From: Cypionkella aquatica
Lineage (GTDB): Bacteria > Pseudomonadota > Alphaproteobacteria > Rhodobacterales > Rhodobacteraceae
Direction of reading: 5' to 3'
Assembly: GCF_030161095.1 (NCBI RefSeq)
Contig: NZ_BSPP01000007.1
Span: 496,920-560,919 of the forward strand
Length of the DNA: 64,000 nt
Translations under genes and position numbers: made by a program
Notes under the pieces: generated by a model
What the model was told of the DNA's origin: nothing
What the model saw: the letters and a program-made list of their open reading frames with translations, nothing else
Database searches by the model: none
Shown: in pieces, positions 61,721 through 64,000 of the stretch
Layout of the letters: each line of letters opens with the position of its first letter
Numbering within the stretch: the stretch's first letter is position 1

Positions 61721-62074
61721 ATGATTGCTTCGGCCTTGATCGCGCTGATCGCAGCGCTGCATGTTTACATCCTCGTGCTGGAGATGTTTCTTTGGCAGGC
61801 CCCGCGCACGCGGGCGGTGTTTGGCACTTCGGCCGAATTTGCCGCCCAAAGCAAGGCTTTGGCTGCCAATCAGGGCTTGTACAATGGCTTTCTGGCGGCG
61901 GGTTTGATCTGGAGCCTGTGGCTTGGCGTCGAAGGCCGCGATGTGGCGGTGTTTTTTCTGATCTGTGTGCTGGCGGCAGGAGTTTACGGCGGCGCGACCG
62001 CCTCACGCCGGATACTTCTTGTGCAGGCTTTGCCAGCGGCGCTTGCACTTGGCGCAGTCTGTGCGGGTGTCTGA
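61721..62074 (+). CDS. DUF1304 membrane protein
   Basis: 117 residues with three to four membrane helices: IASALIALIAALHVYILVLEMFLW, ANQGLYNGFLAAGLIWSLW, GLYNGF being the family hallmark. DUF1304 proteins have no known role. AGAAGG precedes ATG 61721. It is followed by an inverted repeat pair of the AAAAGAGCAA type. Confidence 0.85.
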   Translation: MIASALIALIAALHVYILVLEMFLWQAPRTRAVFGTSAEFAAQSKALAANQGLYNGFLAAGLIWSLWLGVEGRDVAVFFLICVLAAGVYGGATASRRILLVQALPAALALGAVCAGV

Positions 62075-62085
62075 CCGCAAGGTTT

Positions 62086-62160
62086 GAGTATTTCCAAAAG
62101 AGCAATGACAAGTGCACCGCCACGAAGGATTTGCTCTTTTTGAAATACTCCCTGCGGAGC
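62086..62160. repeat. inverted pair of rhodobacterial repeats, AAAAGAGCAA-tail type
   Basis: Plus GAGTATTTCCAAAAGAGCAA (62086-62105) faces a minus copy at 62131-62160 containing TTGCTCTTTTTGAAATACTC and CCCTGCGGAGC. The pair can form a long stem at the end of the DUF1304 gene and may act as a bidirectional terminator with moaA. Confidence 0.7.
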
Positions 62161-62242
62161 ATCCCACATAGGCTGCGAAAACAGGTCGTGTCGAAGGCGC
62201 GCGCAGAGCCTCACCCGCCCGTATGCTTACCCGCCCCGATGC

Positions 62243-63250
62243 TTACCCCCCCGTGTGGCTCATGTGCCGGGTCATCTGGCCCTTAACCCCTTGCCGGGTA
62301 TAGTCGAAATCATGGCCCTTGGGTTTGTGACTGATTGCGCGGCGGATGGCTTGGCGCAGCTGTGCGTCGTCGGCACTGGCACGCAGTGGCGCGCGCAGGT
62401 CGGCCATGTCTTCTTGGCCAAGGCACATATAGAGTTCGCCCGTGCAGGTCAGCCGCACCCGGTTGCAGCTTTCGCAGAAGTTATGCGTCAACGGCGTGAT
62501 AAATCCGATGCGCTGGTCGGTTTCGGCCAACCGGACATAGCGGGCGGGGCCGCCGGTGCGGTCAGGCAAATCCTGCAATGTGTAGCGGGTGGACAGTTGC
62601 CTGCGCAAATCTTTCAGCGGCCAGTATTGATCCACCCGTTGCGCTTCGCCCATATCGCCCATCGGCATCACTTCGATGAAGGTCAGATCGTGGTTCTCGC
62701 GCCCGCACCATTCGGTCAGGCTGAACAACTCATCCTCATTGAAGCCCTTCAGGGCGACGGTGTTGATCTTGACCTTCAGGCCTGCCTGCTTTGCGGCTTC
62801 TATCCCGTCCAACACCTGATCCAGCCGACCCCAGCGGGTGATCTTTGCGAATTTCTCTGCGTCTAAGCTGTCGAGTGATACATTGATCCGCTTGACCCCA
62901 CAGGCGGCAAGCTCAGCTGCATATTTGCGCAATTGGCTGCCGTTGGTGGTCAGAGTCAGTTCGCGCAACGCACCAGAGTGCAGATGCCGCGCCATGGCTT
63001 CAAAAAACGTCATGATGCCTTTGCGCACCAAGGGCTCGCCACCGGTGATGCGCAGCTTATCAACACCCAAAGCAATGAAATTGCTGCACAAACGGTCAAG
63101 CTCTTCCAGCGTCAGCAATTCGGCTTTCGGCAGGAAGGTCATGTGTTCGGTCATGCAATAGGCACAACGGAAATCGCAGCGGTCGGTGACCGAAACGCGC
63201 AGATAGGAAATCGCGCGGGCGAACGGGTCGATGAGGGGCAGTTCTGACAT
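62243..63250 (-). CDS. moaA: GTP 3',8-cyclase (molybdenum cofactor)
   Basis: 335 residues. Radical SAM cluster CDFRCAYC with Cys25, Cys29 and Cys32; C-terminal [4Fe-4S] Cys in [12 protein letters not shown] near 262-273; SLDSL and the C-terminal Gly-Gly tail (SHTGG) needed for radical transfer. It makes the first molybdopterin intermediate. Start [10 protein letters not shown] chosen; upstream reading is long but has no support. Confidence 0.96.
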   Translation of the reverse strand: MSELPLIDPFARAISYLRVSVTDRCDFRCAYCMTEHMTFLPKAELLTLEELDRLCSNFIALGVDKLRITGGEPLVRKGIMTFFEAMARHLHSGALRELTLTTNGSQLRKYAAELAACGVKRINVSLDSLDAEKFAKITRWGRLDQVLDGIEAAKQAGLKVKINTVALKGFNEDELFSLTEWCGRENHDLTFIEVMPMGDMGEAQRVDQYWPLKDLRRQLSTRYTLQDLPDRTGGPARYVRLAETDQRIGFITPLTHNFCESCNRVRLTCTGELYMCLGQEDMADLRAPLRASADDAQLRQAIRRAISHKPKGHDFDYTRQGVKGQMTRHMSHTGG

Positions 63251-63335
63251 GGGTTCAAGGTAGGGCTGCGCGGGTTTGCGATCAAGGTCGAATGCGACGG
63301 TTGCGCGTGGGCAAGCGCCACGGTATCGTTTGGGG

Positions 63336-63779
63336 ATGATGCATAAAACCTTGATCTTGATGAGTATGGCGCTGGCGACGTCTGGCTGTGCCATGATGAC
63401 ACCGTCAAAACCGGATGCCGTGGCGCAGGTTTCGGCACCGATGGCGCGGCCGGTGATTGGTGCTGGCGCTTCTGCTGCGGCACTCGACCAGACCACGGCG
63501 GCCGAGCGGGCGGCGGCGACAGCCGTCAAGCCTGCGGGCGCAGAGCGGGCTTTGGGAGAGGCAGTGGTGGCGTTGGGCAGCCCGGCAGAGCAGGGTCTGT
63601 GGGTGAAGTCGCCGCTGATCGTCGCCAAGGCCAAGGGGCGGGTGGTGACGGAAAGCGGCGCTTCGGTGGCGGTTGATTTGCTGCCGGGATCTGGTTCGGC
63701 CTCATTGTCGCTGGCGGCGTTTCGTGCGCTGGGGCTTGGGTTGACCGATCTGCCCCAGGTCACGATCTACGCAGAATGA
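63336..63779 (+). CDS. putative small lipoprotein
   Basis: 147 residues. A signal peptide with Cys at position 18 in LATSGCAMM resembles a lipobox, though the -3 residue is Thr rather than Leu. The mature part has no recognised domain: Ala-rich, then [37 protein letters not shown]. Two adjacent ATGs; weak ribosome site. It diverges from moaA. Confidence 0.6.
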   Translation: MMHKTLILMSMALATSGCAMMTPSKPDAVAQVSAPMARPVIGAGASAAALDQTTAAERAAATAVKPAGAERALGEAVVALGSPAEQGLWVKSPLIVAKAKGRVVTESGASVAVDLLPGSGSASLSLAAFRALGLGLTDLPQVTIYAE

Positions 63780-63782
63780 AGC

Positions 63783-63833
63783 CGATTTACGCCGCGTAAA
63801 TCGTGCACGATTTCCGGCTTCGGAAATCGCCTT
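63783..63833. repeat. REP-like double-hairpin element, copy 2
   Basis: CGATTTACG-CCG-CGTAAATCG (63783-63803) and CGATTTCCG-GCTT-CGGAAATCG (63808-63829), spacer TGCA, then CCTT. Same plan as 20001-20048 but different stems, with all changes compensated. It sits between the lipoprotein stop and the convergent AlkD-like gene. Confidence 0.8.
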
Positions 63834-64000
63834 ACCCCAGATATTGCGCCGCCTCTTTGCGTGCAAAACTTTTCATGCGCAGGCCGTATTCCTCCAGGAA
63901 AGCTGCGGTGCGGTCGGGGTCGTGTTTCGACAGATCGCGCAGCCACCACGCCACGCATTTCTGGATGAACCAGTCTTTGTCGTCGATATAGACCGCAGCC
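63832..64000 (-). CDS. DNA alkylation repair (AlkD-like) protein, 3' end only
   Basis: The last 55 codons: AVYIDDKDWFIQKCVAWWLR, then DLSKHDPDRTAAFLEEYGLRMKSFARKEAAQYLG. The DWFIQKxxxWxLRD segment is the signature helix of AlkD/DNA alkylation repair HEAT-like proteins, which excise alkylated bases. The rest lies beyond the right edge. Confidence 0.75.
   Translation of the reverse strand, partial: AAVYIDDKDWFIQKCVAWWLRDLSKHDPDRTAAFLEEYGLRMKSFARKEAAQYLG

Overview
The window is a stretch of chromosome from an alphaproteobacterium, most likely of the Rhodobacteraceae (Rhodobacter/Gemmobacter/roseobacter relatives). Support for this: high GC with GC-rich third codon positions; a GapR-type DUF2312 protein; the core order purF-cvpA-radA ... 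mlaF-mlaE-alr ... dnaB ... pyrE-pyrC; the sulfite-reduction operon DUF2849-cysI-cysH-DUF934-fpr with a divergent Lrp-type regulator; and many copies of a short intergenic repeat (core GCCTCCGGCGGG) that I associate from memory with this family. No phage, integrase, insertion sequence, CRISPR array or rRNA was seen. One tRNA (Thr, TGT) is present.

Layout. 0-4.4 kb: a sulfur-type pair of YeeE/YedE membrane proteins with a persulfide-dioxygenase-like hydrolase, then an FadB-like protein that has lost key catalytic residues, then gapR. 4.6-9.6 kb: a sulfotransferase-like protein, an orphan ferric-iron ABC permease, tRNA-Thr, a broken diacylglycerol kinase gene, an SDR and a PHP phosphoesterase. 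9.6-22.2 kb: the main accessory block. It has a LysR regulator facing one FAD/GcvT oxidoreductase and an XRE-cupin regulator facing a second. These are followed by an isocitrate-lyase/PEP-mutase-like enzyme, a Rieske oxygenase, an aldehyde dehydrogenase, a 3-hydroxyisobutyrate-dehydrogenase-like enzyme and a PLP gamma-lyase. My inference is a catabolic island that strips N-methyl groups from a quaternary or methylated amine and oxidises the carbon skeleton. The substrate cannot be read from the sequence.

22.2-36.2 kb: mostly minus-strand housekeeping: purF, cvpA, radA, an Mla-type lipid transporter translationally coupled to alr, dnaB, pyrE and pyrC. 36.3-46.2 kb: small envelope and unknown proteins, a glycosyltransferase, a metallo-hydrolase, a large OmpA-family protein with a long Ala/Gln/Glu repeat, infC with an apparent ATA start codon, and a RES-Xre toxin-antitoxin pair. 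46.2-51 kb: assimilatory sulfur reduction. 51-64 kb: cytochrome P450 with a DMT exporter, tpiA, two Fe-S assembly genes, an acyltransferase, ssb, a lytic transglycosylase, a YegD-like Hsp70, a tandem pair of M20 amidohydrolases, a DUF1304 protein, moaA, a small lipoprotein, and the 3' end of an AlkD-like DNA repair gene.

The most interesting non-coding signals are two copies of a double-hairpin REP-like element whose stems differ by compensated changes, about twelve copies of the GCCTCCGGCGGG repeat (often in inverted pairs), a shared GGTCCC hairpin in two distant intergenic regions, inverted repeats that look like operators in front of the XRE-cupin, Lrp and RES-Xre genes, and a structured leader ahead of the gamma-lyase.
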